Origin: DASZVB01 sp035545855
GTDB lineage: Bacteria > Myxococcota_A > Polyangia > Polyangiales > Polyangiaceae
Direction: 5' to 3'
DNA: 64,000 nucleotides
Assembly: GCA_035545855.1 (NCBI GenBank)
Contig: DASZXK010000083.1
Coordinates: 15,713 to 79,712, forward strand
The notes under the pieces are model-generated. The model searched no databases. It saw only the letters and a list, made by a program, of their open reading frames with translations, and was not told the origin of the DNA. Below, in pieces: positions 49,601 to 57,301 of this stretch. Position 1 is the stretch's first letter, and every line of letters starts with the position of its first letter. Position numbers and translations under genes: made by a program.

Positions 49601-50344
49601 CTCCCGCGAAACGACGCCGAGATCCACGCTCTCGGCGGAGACGTCACCGGCGTCACCCACGTGATTCGGCAGCTCGAGCAGCTCTCCTCCACGTACCGAG
49701 GATGGCTCCCGGCGCTTCACGTCGCGCGCGGCGAATACCATCGCCTGCGCGCCGATCCGCGGGCGGCGCTCGCGGAGTTCGACGCGGCCCTGTCGGTCCT
49801 CGGACCGCTCATGACGGACCGCGGTTCGGTGCCGGAGTGGTACGGAGCGGTCTCCGGACGGATCGACGCGCTCTCGGAGCTCGGCCGCCACGAGGAAGCG
49901 GTCGCATACGGACGGCAGGTGCTCTCCCTCACGACGACCTGGTCGGCGGACGCGGAGCCGGAGATCCGGTTTCACGGCATCCTCCGGGCGCTCGCGCTCG
50001 CCGAGGCGCACGTCGGAGAGTTCGAGCCCGCCTTCGAGCGCCTCGAAGCGGCCATCGGCGTCCGTGAGCGCTGGGGCTCGAGCGGCGTGCTCGTGGGCGT
50101 CCTTCACGAAGCGCGCGCCCGGATCGCCCTTCGAGCCGGCCTCCGCGAGACGTACGACACGAGCTGTCGCCTCGCGTGCGCCGAGTTCCGCCTCGTGGAG
50201 GACTCGGCCTTCTTCTTCCGTGCTCGCCGCCTCATCGAGGCCGGTGAGTCCCGCGGCGCGAACGAGATCCCGAGCACGCCGATGAATGCGGCCGTCACGA
50301 CGTCCGCCGCCGCGGTGACGCGCGTCGCGCGTCGCGGCACGTGA
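46694..50344 (+). CDS. Large Ser/Thr protein kinase with ATPase-like and TPR-like region
   Basis: The product is 1216 residues from ATG 46694. The kinase domain (1-265) has YRLERRLGEGGMGEVHAA, K37, HRDITSRN (H126-D128, with Thr in place of the usual HRDLK Lys), DFG at 146, and GTPPFVAPEAL. A STAND/AAA-like NTPase region follows (~285-560), but its Walker A is GAPGIGRS with R314 where Lys is expected. The rest (~560-1190) is helical, with repeat patterns typical of TPR-type sensor arrays. There is no membrane helix. It is closely related to 59204-63238 throughout, so the two arose by duplication. A role in phosphorylating FHA partners such as 43781 or 63254 is inferred. Confidence 0.88.
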   Translation: MLTAKGRYRLERRLGEGGMGEVHAAVDQQSGRLLALKRLKLDGRDGRPELEPLFQREFHTLSRLNHPAVIEVYEYGVDDDGPYYTMELLGGQDLRSVLPLPHQRVCALLREVASALSLLHTRQLVHRDITSRNIRVLGGDRAKLLDFGALAPMGFAGPVIGTPPFVAPEALFGQPLDARADLFSLGVVLYQALTGQLPYSGGTWMEVRASWQARPVDVRELARDIPAALGVLTMSLIEPNRAARPRQAAQVLALLAELSGVRASEPPGVARSYLVLPDLVGRREELTRIRDARETARRGLGSGLLVAGAPGIGRSRVLEEAALDARVQGDVVVSASATVAGAGPFATARSLTHSLVAAAPDAVDRAIRESPAIFSVLFRDRETAPDATPVARPALRGLRELDDRRSEAIAALRALFTSVSREHTLVVTVDDLSRMDEPSAAWLATLLTEVRARRLVVVVSLADTERSQLGRAHRLVRELCDTLRLSSFDEAETTALVHTVFGDAPNVAAVAGSLFRLSQGVPRDVMALCEHLVEEGLVSYHGGTFYLPARIDVEDLPATLASKHARGMAALSPPARYLARALTLAAGRTLTLAECLALSLDGKDRTAQLALDELSLCRVVETDGFRYRLSHDGWSRALAPDPGAELSLHRALARLEAARGDSLAEAYHHLLGLEETEATRILENLRAEGDERLAVLLRTRLSPRRVARLLDMAAESAARVGASRRSLAELQYSRMMLGTYVDYASFEALRPAVVEELKYDAGHRFWKQPETAEGAVAAAFSAVQAAQAEYDAAPEDARVRSPEEAIRGLVQFAAASLAVGAQAADWELRRSLPDLLRPFACLSPAIEAILENCLSVVELGLGRYERYRSRSLTVLARLSELGVGSLPHGEEIRAAVIYGLSSAEARMSVATAYDRLGLLENHPRLRVNALDLRAHLLFQRGAWREAAECRRLAERMDLESPMGQVFGSKLPRNDAEIHALGGDVTGVTHVIRQLEQLSSTYRGWLPALHVARGEYHRLRADPRAALAEFDAALSVLGPLMTDRGSVPEWYGAVSGRIDALSELGRHEEAVAYGRQVLSLTTTWSADAEPEIRFHGILRALALAEAHVGEFEPAFERLEAAIGVRERWGSSGVLVGVLHEARARIALRAGLRETYDTSCRLACAEFRLVEDSAFFFRARRLIEAGESRGANEIPSTPMNAAVTTSAAAVTRVARRGT

Positions 50345-50412
50345 ACGACGGGTCGCCCGCGACGTCCTGCCAGGCCCGGAGGCCCTCCGGACCGACCCGG
50401 CGAGCGTCCACG

Positions 50413-50467
50413 ACGCGACGAGAACGGCCGGACCCGGTGAACGCGACGAGAACCCAGTCCGGTGAAC
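50413..50467. repeat. Imperfect 28-bp tandem repeat upstream of the Cys-rich lipoprotein
   Basis: Two copies (50413-50440 and 50441-50467) share ACGCGACGAGAAC and CCGGTGA around a variable centre. They sit 30 bp before the next ATG (50498), in the 153-bp gap behind the kinase gene, and could be tandem binding sites. Confidence 0.5.
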
Positions 50468-50497
50468 CCGGCGAGCCCCTTCTGATAAGCTGGCGCC

Positions 50498-51025
50498 ATG
50501 CGGGCGGCGCGCGTCGGGGGCATCTTCTTCCTGGGAGTGGGGCTCGGGTCTTGTGGGAGCGACGGCACCGGCAGCGCCTCGACTCCATCGCACTGTGAGG
50601 TGGGCGGTCCCCCCGCCTCCATCGACGTCGACGTCTGCAAGAGCATTCCGGCGGCGGAGACCGCCGACGCCGCGACCAGCTGCGCGACGTGCTGCACGGG
50701 CGCCGGGTTCCCCGACTCGGGCTTCCTCGGCAGCGACCATTGCTTGTGTGGAACGGTTCCGAAGGGGGACGGCGACACGGCGTGCGCATCGAAGACGGCG
50801 AGCGCGGACGAGTGCAGCGCGTGCTGCAGCGGTGGGTACGTCGGATACGTCTCCGGCGGCGGAACGTGCCAGTGTGGTCCGAAGAAGGACGCCGCCGTGT
50901 GCGCGTGCGCCTTGTCGGACGCGGAGCCCGACACGAGCTGCGAGAGCTGCTGCCTGCACCACGGCTATCTCGGCATCGAATACATCGGGATCGGCCAGCG
51001 CGAGTGCGGCTGCGTCGGCAGCTGA
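50498..51025 (+). CDS. Cys-rich lipoprotein with three internal repeats
   Basis: This 175-residue protein has a lipoprotein signal (FFLGVGLGSCGS, lipobox LGSC at 16-19). The mature part has 21 Cys and three ~28-residue units: TSCATCC...DHCLCG, DECSACC...GTCQCG and TSCESCC...RECGCVG. The pattern is Cys-x2-Cys-Cys, a Gly-rich, Tyr/Phe-containing centre, then Cys-x-Cys. A plausible reading is a small disulfide-rich or metal-binding surface module used in three copies. I recognise no named family. It follows the kinase gene by 153 bp and precedes the hemerythrin gene by 95 bp, all on one strand. Confidence 0.78.
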   Translation: MRAARVGGIFFLGVGLGSCGSDGTGSASTPSHCEVGGPPASIDVDVCKSIPAAETADAATSCATCCTGAGFPDSGFLGSDHCLCGTVPKGDGDTACASKTASADECSACCSGGYVGYVSGGGTCQCGPKKDAAVCACALSDAEPDTSCESCCLHHGYLGIEYIGIGQRECGCVGS

Positions 51026-51120
51026 CGCCCGCACCGGCCAGCGGGTCGGATCAAAAAATGGTTTCGCGCTGTCGATCTCGAGGCGGGTCGCTCGTCGACC
51101 TGGCACAAGGAGACCGACTC

Positions 51121-51798
51121 ATGACCTCAGCCCCGCAACTCTTGAACGACGACGGCACCGCCTCCATGGCGACGGCCCTGATGATGTCTCACCACGCATT
51201 CCGGCGCGATCTCGCCCGGTTCGCTCGCGCGCTGGAACACATCGCGACCGGAGACGCCTCGCGTGCGGAAGCGGTTCACGAGGAGTGGAAATGGTTCCGT
51301 GGGGCGCTCCACGGCCATCACGAATCCGAGGACCACGGCGTGTTCCCGAGCCTCGCGGAGGAGCACGCGTCCGTCCGCGGGACCATAGACAAGCTCGGCG
51401 CGGATCATCGCCGCATCGATCCCCTGCTCGAGCGCGGGGACCGTGCGTTCGCGACCCTCCCTGCCGCCGAGGAAGCGCGGGCCGTCGTCCGGGAGCTCGA
51501 CGAGCTCCTCACGCCGCACCTCGCCATCGAGGAGGCCGAGCTCATTCCGTTCCTGCGCGGCGCGAAGGAATTCCCGGAGCCTCCGAACGCGGAGATGGCG
51601 GAGATGTACGCGAAGGGGTTCTCCTGGGCCATGCAGGGCATCGCTCCCGACGTCCTCGACCGGGTGCACGAGATGCTTCCGGAGCTCCTCCGCGCGAAGA
51701 TCCCCGCTGCTCGCGCCGAATACGACGCGCGCTCGGTGCGCGCGTGGGGCGCCGTCGCCCCGGGGACGTCGCGGACGCCGATTCCGGACGCCGGGTGA
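51121..51798 (+). CDS. Hemerythrin-like (HHE) protein
   Basis: ATG 51121 has AAGGAG 10 nt upstream and gives 225 residues. The four-helix bundle carries His and Glu positions of HHE cation-binding domains: ALMMSHHAFRRDL, WFRGALHGHHESEDHGVFP, KLGADHRRIDPLLE and LLTPHLAIEEAELIPFL. A di-iron site formed by these residues would bind oxygen or nitric oxide or store iron. The C-terminal ~75 residues are helical (WAMQGIAPDVLDRVHEMLP) and not part of the core domain. It is cytosolic by sequence. It converges on a small membrane protein gene with 13 bp between the stops. Confidence 0.85.
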   Translation: MTSAPQLLNDDGTASMATALMMSHHAFRRDLARFARALEHIATGDASRAEAVHEEWKWFRGALHGHHESEDHGVFPSLAEEHASVRGTIDKLGADHRRIDPLLERGDRAFATLPAAEEARAVVRELDELLTPHLAIEEAELIPFLRGAKEFPEPPNAEMAEMYAKGFSWAMQGIAPDVLDRVHEMLPELLRAKIPAARAEYDARSVRAWGAVAPGTSRTPIPDAG

Positions 51799-51811
51799 AT
51801 CCTCCGCGGGG

Positions 51812-52438
51812 CTAGAGCCGGCGGATGACGGCGCGGCCCCATTCGAGCAGCGCGCGCACCTGCTCCTCGGGCCAGAGCCCGGCACGGCGGCTCGCCTCGA
51901 CGAGCAGGTAGAACGCGCCGCTCATCACGGCGACGAAGAGCGTCGCCGCGAGCAACCTCCGGAACGCGCTCCGGCGCTGCACGGGGCGAAGCGACGGCGA
52001 CCGCTCCTCCGTCGGCACCCGTCGTCGATCCGGGACCGCAGCGGGTGCCGCGCTTCCCGCCGGCTCATGGGGACGCCGCGCCGCCGGCGCCGGGGCTTGC
52101 TCGGCGTCGAGGCTCGTCGAGATCCACTCGAACTCGACGGACATCTCCGGCTCGCGCGCGACGGGCACGATCGGCGCGGCATCGACGGACGGTCCGTCCG
52201 CGCCCTGCCGCATCGCGGGACGCGTTCCGCTCCGGCCCGGGTCCTCGCTCTCTCGAGCGATCTGCTGCTCCGCGACGAGGAGGTTCATCACGTCGCGGAC
52301 GTCCATGCGCGCGGTTCGGGTCCCCGCGTCTTCGGCTCGAGCCGTGAGGCGTTCCGCGAGCGCGAGGTCGTGGACGATGGACGATCGCCCGGTGCTCGCA
52401 GCGGACGATGCGCGATCGTTGCGCCCGGATCCTCCCAT
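51812..52438 (-). CDS. Membrane protein with one C-terminal transmembrane helix, unknown function
   Basis: The ATG at 52438 gives 208 residues. Most of the protein is polar and low-complexity, with a helix-forming stretch TARMDVRDVMNLLVAEQQIA. One transmembrane segment (~160-180, LAATLFVAVMSGAFYLLVE) lies near the end, and a short amphipathic tail follows. This tail-anchored shape would place the large N-terminal part in the cytosol. I recognise no domain. It is downstream of the DUF2378-like and PilZ genes on the same strand, separated by 179 bp from the former. It could be part of a motility or signalling module with them, but nothing in its sequence shows this. Confidence 0.55.
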   Translation of the reverse strand: MGGSGRNDRASSAASTGRSSIVHDLALAERLTARAEDAGTRTARMDVRDVMNLLVAEQQIARESEDPGRSGTRPAMRQGADGPSVDAAPIVPVAREPEMSVEFEWISTSLDAEQAPAPAARRPHEPAGSAAPAAVPDRRRVPTEERSPSLRPVQRRSAFRRLLAATLFVAVMSGAFYLLVEASRRAGLWPEEQVRALLEWGRAVIRRL

Positions 52439-52617
52439 GGACCATCGAAAGATACCCGGAGACGCGGCTCCGATCGCGCCCGAAGCGGACGCCTCGCCAC
52501 GAACGGTGGGTGGTCCGCGGACGGTGTGGGCGTCGCGGCTCCCCGCCGGCCGTCTCTTCGTGCCGGCCCTCGAACGCAAGAACGCCACGGTCCGGGCTCG
52601 CGTCCGGCGGGGCGTGG

Positions 52618-53214
52618 TCAGGGTTCCCAGCGAAGGACCGACTGACAGCGATTCTCCCCGTCGATCGTGCAGTCGTGGCTCACGAGCCGAACGTTCTTGC
52701 ACCCCATGACCTCGAACGTCGCGATCCGGACTCCGGTGTTCACGAGGCAAAGGAACGGATGGTGCGCGCGCCACCCGACGGCGGTCACTTCGTCGCTGGT
52801 GTCGTCGAGCATGCGGTGGGAGAGCGAGCCGCTGTCGTAGCTCAGGTTCCACACCTTGCTCACGAACGTGCCGTAGCTCCTCGGCGAGACCAGGAGCGCG
52901 AACACGATCGCGAGCGGGCCGTGCATCATGTTCCGGATCATGGCGCCTCCGCCATCCATCGCGATGCGCCTCGCGTCGGCCGGATCCAGCGTGCGGAGCA
53001 GGGCCTCGATGAGCGCGTGAATGAACTCCGCCGGGTACCACTCCCGGCTCGAGAGACCGAAGGTCGGGTGATTCGCCGAGAGCGGGCCGCGTCGCTCGAG
53101 CGGGATGCCGTCCACGATGGACTTCATGACCGCCGGGCCTCGTTCCTGGGCGAGCCACGTGAGGAAATCCAGGATCGCGCGACCCTTGATCTTTCCGAGA
53201 TCCTGCTCGGTCAC
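52618..53214 (-). CDS. DUF2378 (TIGR02265-like) protein
   Basis: The GTG at 53214 gives 198 residues (an upstream GTG at 53268 would add 18 poorly conserved ones). It matches the DUF2378 pattern known from Myxococcota: KIKGRAILDFLTWLAQERG at the start, PLSANHPTFGLSSREWYPAEF, ALLRTLDPADARRIAMDGG, then RSYGTFVSKVWNLSYDSG, MLDDTSDEVTAVGW and, at the end, VMGCKNVRLVSHDC. The second half recalls the V4R/heme-NO-like sensor fold of related proteins. Function is not established for the family. It follows the PilZ gene on the same strand by 70 bp. Confidence 0.8.
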   Translation of the reverse strand: MTEQDLGKIKGRAILDFLTWLAQERGPAVMKSIVDGIPLERRGPLSANHPTFGLSSREWYPAEFIHALIEALLRTLDPADARRIAMDGGGAMIRNMMHGPLAIVFALLVSPRSYGTFVSKVWNLSYDSGSLSHRMLDDTSDEVTAVGWRAHHPFLCLVNTGVRIATFEVMGCKNVRLVSHDCTIDGENRCQSVLRWEP

Positions 53215-53284
53215 GCCACCCGCACTTTCCCACTCGCCACGACTCCATCCTAGCAGGACGGCGGTCACGAGGGGCGCTCCGCGC

Positions 53285-54187
53285 TCACAGCTCGAAGTAG
53301 AGCGGCGGCCTCCCGCGGCAGAATCGCGTGATCGCCGCGAGCGCCTCCGGGGAGACCTCCGTGAACGCGATGCCGAGGCCGGGACGAGCACTCTCGTCTT
53401 CTCCGTCGCGGATCCAGCGGACCTCCCCTCGCACCTCGACGTGGACGTCCCCCGGCAGATCGAAGGCGAGATGCACGGAGTCCCCGATCGGGATCTTCTG
53501 GTAGGTGGCCACGAAGACTCCGCCCGTGGACAGGTCTCGCGTGAGGCCCGCGGTGAAGTGGGTGTCGTGCGTGAACTCGACCTCGAACTCGCACGCCGTG
53601 CGGATCGAGTGGCGTCGACCCTCGGAGACCGCCGCGTCTTCCTCCACCAGCGCCGGCGGAGCGGAGCTGACCACCAGACGCCGGAGCGTCGCATCCACGG
53701 GCGCTTCCGCTTCCAGCGGCTTCGGGAGCTCGGGAGGCCGCACGATGCGCGGGGGCTCCGCGCGGGCGACGTTCAGGACGATCACCTCGGCGAGCGGAGT
53801 GTCGCCTTCCAGATCCTCGGCGCCGACTTCCGTCACGTCGCCCGCATCGGCGCTGCCTTCGACGGCGGGCGCCTCCGGCGCGGCGACGGCCGCCGGCAGC
53901 GAAACCGCTCGAGCCGCAGCGAGCTCGGCTCGAACGTCCGCGAGCTCCGACCGCGCGAGCGCGAGCGCCGTCCGCGACGCCTCGAGCTCCTCCCGGGCGG
54001 CCCGGAGCGCCTGCCGTTCGCTCTCCAGGTTCGCCTCCAGGGCGAAGAGTTGCCCCTGGAGGGTGGACACGTCCTCCGACACGTCGGCGTTCCCGAGGTC
54101 GAGCCGCCGCACGCCGCTGACCGACCCGGCGACCCCCTGCAGCGCGGGCGAAATCCCGCTTCGCACCGTGTTCCCGCTCTTGGACAT
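53285..54187 (-). CDS. Coiled-coil PilZ-domain protein
   Basis: ATG 54187 gives 300 residues; the frame upstream is antisense to the stalk of the next lipoprotein. An N-terminal coiled coil (~40-95, QLFALEANLESERQALRAAR) is followed by an Ala/Pro linker, and a C-terminal PilZ domain covers ~195-300. In the PilZ domain RRHSIRTACEFEVEF provides the RxxxR-type c-di-GMP contact, TRDLSTGGVFVAT matches the DxSxxG motif, and GEVRWIRDGEDESARPGLGIAF is the closing beta-barrel. It should bind cyclic di-GMP. The arrangement resembles the myxobacterial PilZ family (TIGR02266-like). It is the first gene of a possible operon with the DUF2378 gene and is divergent from the DUF4185 lipoprotein. Confidence 0.87.
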   Translation of the reverse strand: MSKSGNTVRSGISPALQGVAGSVSGVRRLDLGNADVSEDVSTLQGQLFALEANLESERQALRAAREELEASRTALALARSELADVRAELAAARAVSLPAAVAAPEAPAVEGSADAGDVTEVGAEDLEGDTPLAEVIVLNVARAEPPRIVRPPELPKPLEAEAPVDATLRRLVVSSAPPALVEEDAAVSEGRRHSIRTACEFEVEFTHDTHFTAGLTRDLSTGGVFVATYQKIPIGDSVHLAFDLPGDVHVEVRGEVRWIRDGEDESARPGLGIAFTEVSPEALAAITRFCRGRPPLYFEL

Positions 54188-54397
54188 GGCAACTTCCGAC
54201 GATCCTACGGAGAGCCGATACGGATCTACCTGGACCCGGTACCCGTTCGGGGAGACGCCCAGTCCGAATTCTCGCATTTCGGACGATTTTCCTCCCACTT
54301 CCGGCGACCGGCGCGCGTTGCGACGCCGTTCCACGCCGGTGTCATGCAAGGACGTACAGCCGGCGCTCGTCTCGACGGACGGCCGGCCGAATCCGCC

Positions 54398-54426
54398 TTG
54401 ACGGGTGGTATACACATCGTATACCA
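54398..54426 (+). promoter_or_regulatory. Sigma-70 promoter with operator palindrome upstream of the DUF4185 lipoprotein
   Basis: TTGACG (54398-54403) and TATACC (54420-54425) are separated by 16 bp. A perfect 8-bp inverted repeat, TGGTATAC (54406-54413) -5 nt- GTATACCA (54419-54426), fills the spacer and -10, so a bound repressor would block RNA polymerase. The start site would be near 54432, 48 bp before ATG 54480. Confidence 0.65.
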
Positions 54427-54479
54427 TTCCTCGGCGGCTCGCGAAGACGGACCGGGGAGCCGCGGAAAGGGAGGCGCCG

Positions 54480-55901
54480 ATGCGCGCCTGGATCGGCGCG
54501 CTCGCAGTCGTCGTGTGCGGCTGCGCGCGCGGAGAACAGCTCGACGACGTGGCAGGCGGCCCCTCCGCGGGTTCGCAGGGGGGCGTCACCGCCGGGGGAT
54601 CCGGCGCCGGTTCGGACGGGGGCGGCGGGAGCGCCTCGACGGGCGGAACCGACGCTCGAGCGGGCGGCGCGACGTCGGCCGGGGGAACGGCGAACGTCGG
54701 CGACGGCTCCGGCGGGGCGGGCGGCCATGAATCGTCGAGCGGCGGCGCCGCGGATGCCGGTGACGCGAGTGCGGGCGGGATGACTGCGAACGGAGGGACG
54801 ACGGCGAGCGCGGGCGGATCCACCGCGAACGGAGGAACGGCGACCGCAGGTGGGGCTGCGAGCACGGGCGGCGCGTCCGCGTGCACGACGGTGCCGGGCG
54901 TGCCGGGCTCGACGAGAACACCGACCCGGAAGATCAAGGACCTGACCGGGACGGGGACGAGCTCCGGCGCGTTCGGAGTCGGAGGGACCGCCCTCGGGAT
55001 CCCCGTCCGACAGCCGAACGGCAAGATCGCGTACGTCTTCGGAGACACCTTCGACGACGACCGCGCTCACGGAACGGGCTGGCGCGCGCCGGTGCTCCTC
55101 CGCTCGGAACCCGGCTTCGACGCGGACGGCATCGACTTCGACGGAGCCGCCGGCGGGACCCGCGCGAAGCAGATCCTGGACTATGCGCACGACAATCAGA
55201 CGAGCTGGCTCCCGTCCGACGCCATCACGATCGGAAGCCGGATGTACCTCCACTACATCGTGAATCAGGGGCTCGGGAACGTGCAGTGGACTCAGATCGC
55301 GTACTCGGACGACGGCGGAGAGACCTGGACGTCGAGCGATGCGCGATGGGAAGCGAACGAGAACGACGGGCTCCGCCAGCTCTGGACCTGGGAGCGCGGC
55401 TGCGACGGGTACGTCTACGTCCTCTCCACCAAGTTCATCACCCGGGACCGCCCGATCATCCTGCACCGCGTTCCGGAGGAGAAGATCCTGGACAAGTCCG
55501 CGTACGAGCCGTGGGGCTGGGATGGATCCACGTGGGCCTGGGGGCACCCCGCGTCCGTCGTCCTGGACGGCGCGTTCGGCGAGCTCTCTCTCCGCCGCAT
55601 CGAGGACAAGTGGGTGCTGTCCTGGTTCAACGCCGGGGCGTACGAGATCACGATCAAGGTGTTCGACTCGCCGACGTCGAACCTGTACGACGCGCACACG
55701 TATCACCCGCTCCTCGGGACGGACTGGTGCTCCGAGAACGACACCCACGTCGCGCAGCTCTACGGCGGGTACATCCATCCGGACTCGACGCTGCACGAGC
55801 TCCACCTGATCGTCTCGCAATGGAGCACCAGCGCCGGACCGTGTCATCCGAACCCCGACTCGCCGTATCACGCCATGGAGTTCGTGACCGGCGTGGAGTG
55901 A
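54480..55901 (+). CDS. DUF4185 (GH183-like) lipoprotein
   Basis: ATG 54480 has GGGAGG 6-8 nt upstream and gives 473 residues. The lipoprotein signal MRAWIGALAVVVCGC is followed by a ~120-residue Gly/Ala/Ser/Thr stalk. The catalytic-type domain (~150-470) has the DUF4185 pattern: SGAFGVGGTALGIPV, KIAYVFGDTFDDDRAHGTGW with an Asp pair, RAPVLLRSEPGFD, and later MYLHYIVNQG, ITIKVFDS and HVAQLYGGYIHPDS. DUF4185 includes the endo-D-arabinanases (GH183), which act on arabinans in actinobacteria; this one could cut an exogenous or own surface polysaccharide. Its activity is unproven. It has a dedicated promoter with an operator-like palindrome. Confidence 0.82.
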   Translation: MRAWIGALAVVVCGCARGEQLDDVAGGPSAGSQGGVTAGGSGAGSDGGGGSASTGGTDARAGGATSAGGTANVGDGSGGAGGHESSSGGAADAGDASAGGMTANGGTTASAGGSTANGGTATAGGAASTGGASACTTVPGVPGSTRTPTRKIKDLTGTGTSSGAFGVGGTALGIPVRQPNGKIAYVFGDTFDDDRAHGTGWRAPVLLRSEPGFDADGIDFDGAAGGTRAKQILDYAHDNQTSWLPSDAITIGSRMYLHYIVNQGLGNVQWTQIAYSDDGGETWTSSDARWEANENDGLRQLWTWERGCDGYVYVLSTKFITRDRPIILHRVPEEKILDKSAYEPWGWDGSTWAWGHPASVVLDGAFGELSLRRIEDKWVLSWFNAGAYEITIKVFDSPTSNLYDAHTYHPLLGTDWCSENDTHVAQLYGGYIHPDSTLHELHLIVSQWSTSAGPCHPNPDSPYHAMEFVTGVE

Positions 55902-55907
55902 ACGCCG

Positions 55908-56405
55908 TCAGAGAAGGAGTCGCTGGAGCTGCTCGGAACGGGCGTCGTCGATGCCGAGAGCGTCGGCCAGATCGTTCAGGAACGCGCTCTCCGTCATGGA
56001 CATGTCGTCGTCCGCGTAGACGACCGCGGACGCGAGCACGTACGCGACCTCTCCGCGGATCGGATCCGGAGCGAGATCTTTGGCGACGGCGGCAAGCCGG
56101 GTCCTCTGACCGTGTTTGCCGAGGTTTTCCTCCGCCTGCTTCAGCATGGCGCCGAAATGGGACGTGCGGATGCGATCGTCCAGCTCGCGGAGCGCGCCGC
56201 GGAGGACGTCGCGCTCCGCCTGGGCCACCTCGCCGTCCGCGCTCATGGCGAGGAACATCACCTCGCAGAGGGGGCCGTACTCGAACAGGAGCATCTCCGT
56301 CTCCGGGTCCCCTGCCCCCGGCGTGCGGACCATGGAGTCCGGCGCGCCCCGGTCGCGGAGGCGCTCGCTCAGGGCCCGAATCTTCTCTGGGCTCAATCTG
56401 AACAT
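55908..56405 (-). CDS. TerB-like protein
   Basis: ATG 56405 gives 165 residues. The all-helical protein resembles the TerB/tellurite-resistance-type acidic metal-binding fold: ALSERLRDRGAP, MFLAMSADGEVAQAERDVLRGAL with the conserved D-G-E, then VYADDDMSMTESAFLNDLADALG. This second acidic D-D-D/E motif suggests a divalent metal site. Family members are linked to stress and toxic-ion responses, but here no other Ter proteins are nearby. It converges on the DUF4185 gene (6 bp between the stops) and is divergent from the lipoprotein at 56474. Confidence 0.8.
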   Translation of the reverse strand: MFRLSPEKIRALSERLRDRGAPDSMVRTPGAGDPETEMLLFEYGPLCEVMFLAMSADGEVAQAERDVLRGALRELDDRIRTSHFGAMLKQAEENLGKHGQRTRLAAVAKDLAPDPIRGEVAYVLASAVVYADDDMSMTESAFLNDLADALGIDDARSEQLQRLLL

Positions 56406-56473
56406 GAGACGGAGTCTACCCCGGTGCATACTCCGAGCGCCATGCGCCACGTCGGCCTCCTCCATCGACCGGC

Positions 56474-57007
56474 ATGAGCGGCATGCGAGCATTCGGATTT
56501 GGGGTCGTCACGTGCCTCGCTCCGTGGAGCTGCGCCCCACCCCCGCCCTCCGCGCAGCCCGCTCCGAGTCGTTCGCCGGCGAAGCCGACCTCGGCGGCGG
56601 CACCATCCGCCTCGTCACCGACTCCCGCGGACTGCTCGCGCCTCGCGGAGGAGGGTGCGTGCCTCGGCAAGGTCGTCGCCCGGCGCGTGTGCGAGTCGTT
56701 CGGACCGAAGCTCGAGACGCCCGTCCTCGGAGTGTTCCTCGCCTGCCTCGGGGAGCCGGGCGATCCGTGCGACACGGGACGAGCCGTGCGGTGCGGCCTC
56801 GCGGCGATTCGCACGAGTCCTCCCGACGAACGGTACGGGACGGCCTGCGCCTCCATCGCGGAAGACTGCGCCGACGTCGCTCCGGAGCTCTCGGCGGCGA
56901 CGTGCGGGTCGCTTCTCGCGAGCTTCCGGGAAGAGGCAAGGGCGGCGGTGGAGGAATGCCTGCGAACGGCGTGCTCGACCGGGTCCTTCGGCGTCTGTCT
57001 TCCGTGA
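56474..57007 (+). CDS. Small Cys-rich lipoprotein, unknown function
   Basis: This 177-residue protein from ATG 56474 (or ATG 56483) has a lipoprotein-type signal (FGFGVVTCLAPWSC, likely Cys at ~20). After a Pro/Ala/Ser linker the mature domain (~52-177) has ten Cys: DCSRLAEEGACLG, VCESFG, ACLGEPGDPCDT, RCGLAA, ACASIAEDC, TCGSLL, ECLRTAC and VCLP. The spacing suggests a compact, fully disulfide-bonded helical domain. I recognise no named family. It lies between the divergent TerB-like gene and the small DUF3820 gene downstream (24 bp), with which it may be co-transcribed. Confidence 0.68.
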   Translation: MSGMRAFGFGVVTCLAPWSCAPPPPSAQPAPSRSPAKPTSAAAPSASSPTPADCSRLAEEGACLGKVVARRVCESFGPKLETPVLGVFLACLGEPGDPCDTGRAVRCGLAAIRTSPPDERYGTACASIAEDCADVAPELSAATCGSLLASFREEARAAVEECLRTACSTGSFGVCLP

Positions 57008-57031
57008 CGGCGTGGCGTCGCGCCCGGCGAC

Positions 57032-57292
57032 GTGCTGGGCTCCGGGGAGAACGTGGAACCCGTCGCGCCGGACCCCGAAGCCCTCGTTCGCCTCGTGCGC
57101 GCGCGGATGCCGTTCGGACGCTACAAGGGCATGCGGCTCGTCCAGTTGCCCGAGGCGTACCTCGTGTGGTTCGCCCAGCGCGGCTTTCCGAAGGGCTCGC
57201 TCGGGGAGATGCTCCGCTCGGTGTACGAGCTCAAGGCGAACGGGCTCGGGCTCGTCCTCTCGGACCTGGTCGCGCGCGTCGGCGACGAGTGA
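57032..57292 (+). CDS. DUF3820-family small protein
   Basis: This 86-residue protein starts at GTG 57032; GTG 57053 is a possible alternative. It matches DUF3820: MPFGRYKGMRLVQLPEAYLV with the central G-R-Y-K-G turn, WFAQRGFPKGSLGEML, and ELKANGLGLVLSDL. The family is a small soluble fold of unestablished function found in many proteobacteria. No signal or membrane segment is visible. It follows the Cys-rich lipoprotein by 24 bp and converges on the SBBP lipoprotein 9 bp away. Confidence 0.82.
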   Translation: MLGSGENVEPVAPDPEALVRLVRARMPFGRYKGMRLVQLPEAYLVWFAQRGFPKGSLGEMLRSVYELKANGLGLVLSDLVARVGDE

Positions 57293-57301
57293 CGGCGGGG
57301 C

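Noticed and set aside
49346..51106. 586-residue minus-strand frame
   Set aside because: It overlaps the kinase end and Cys-rich lipoprotein antisense; no domain.
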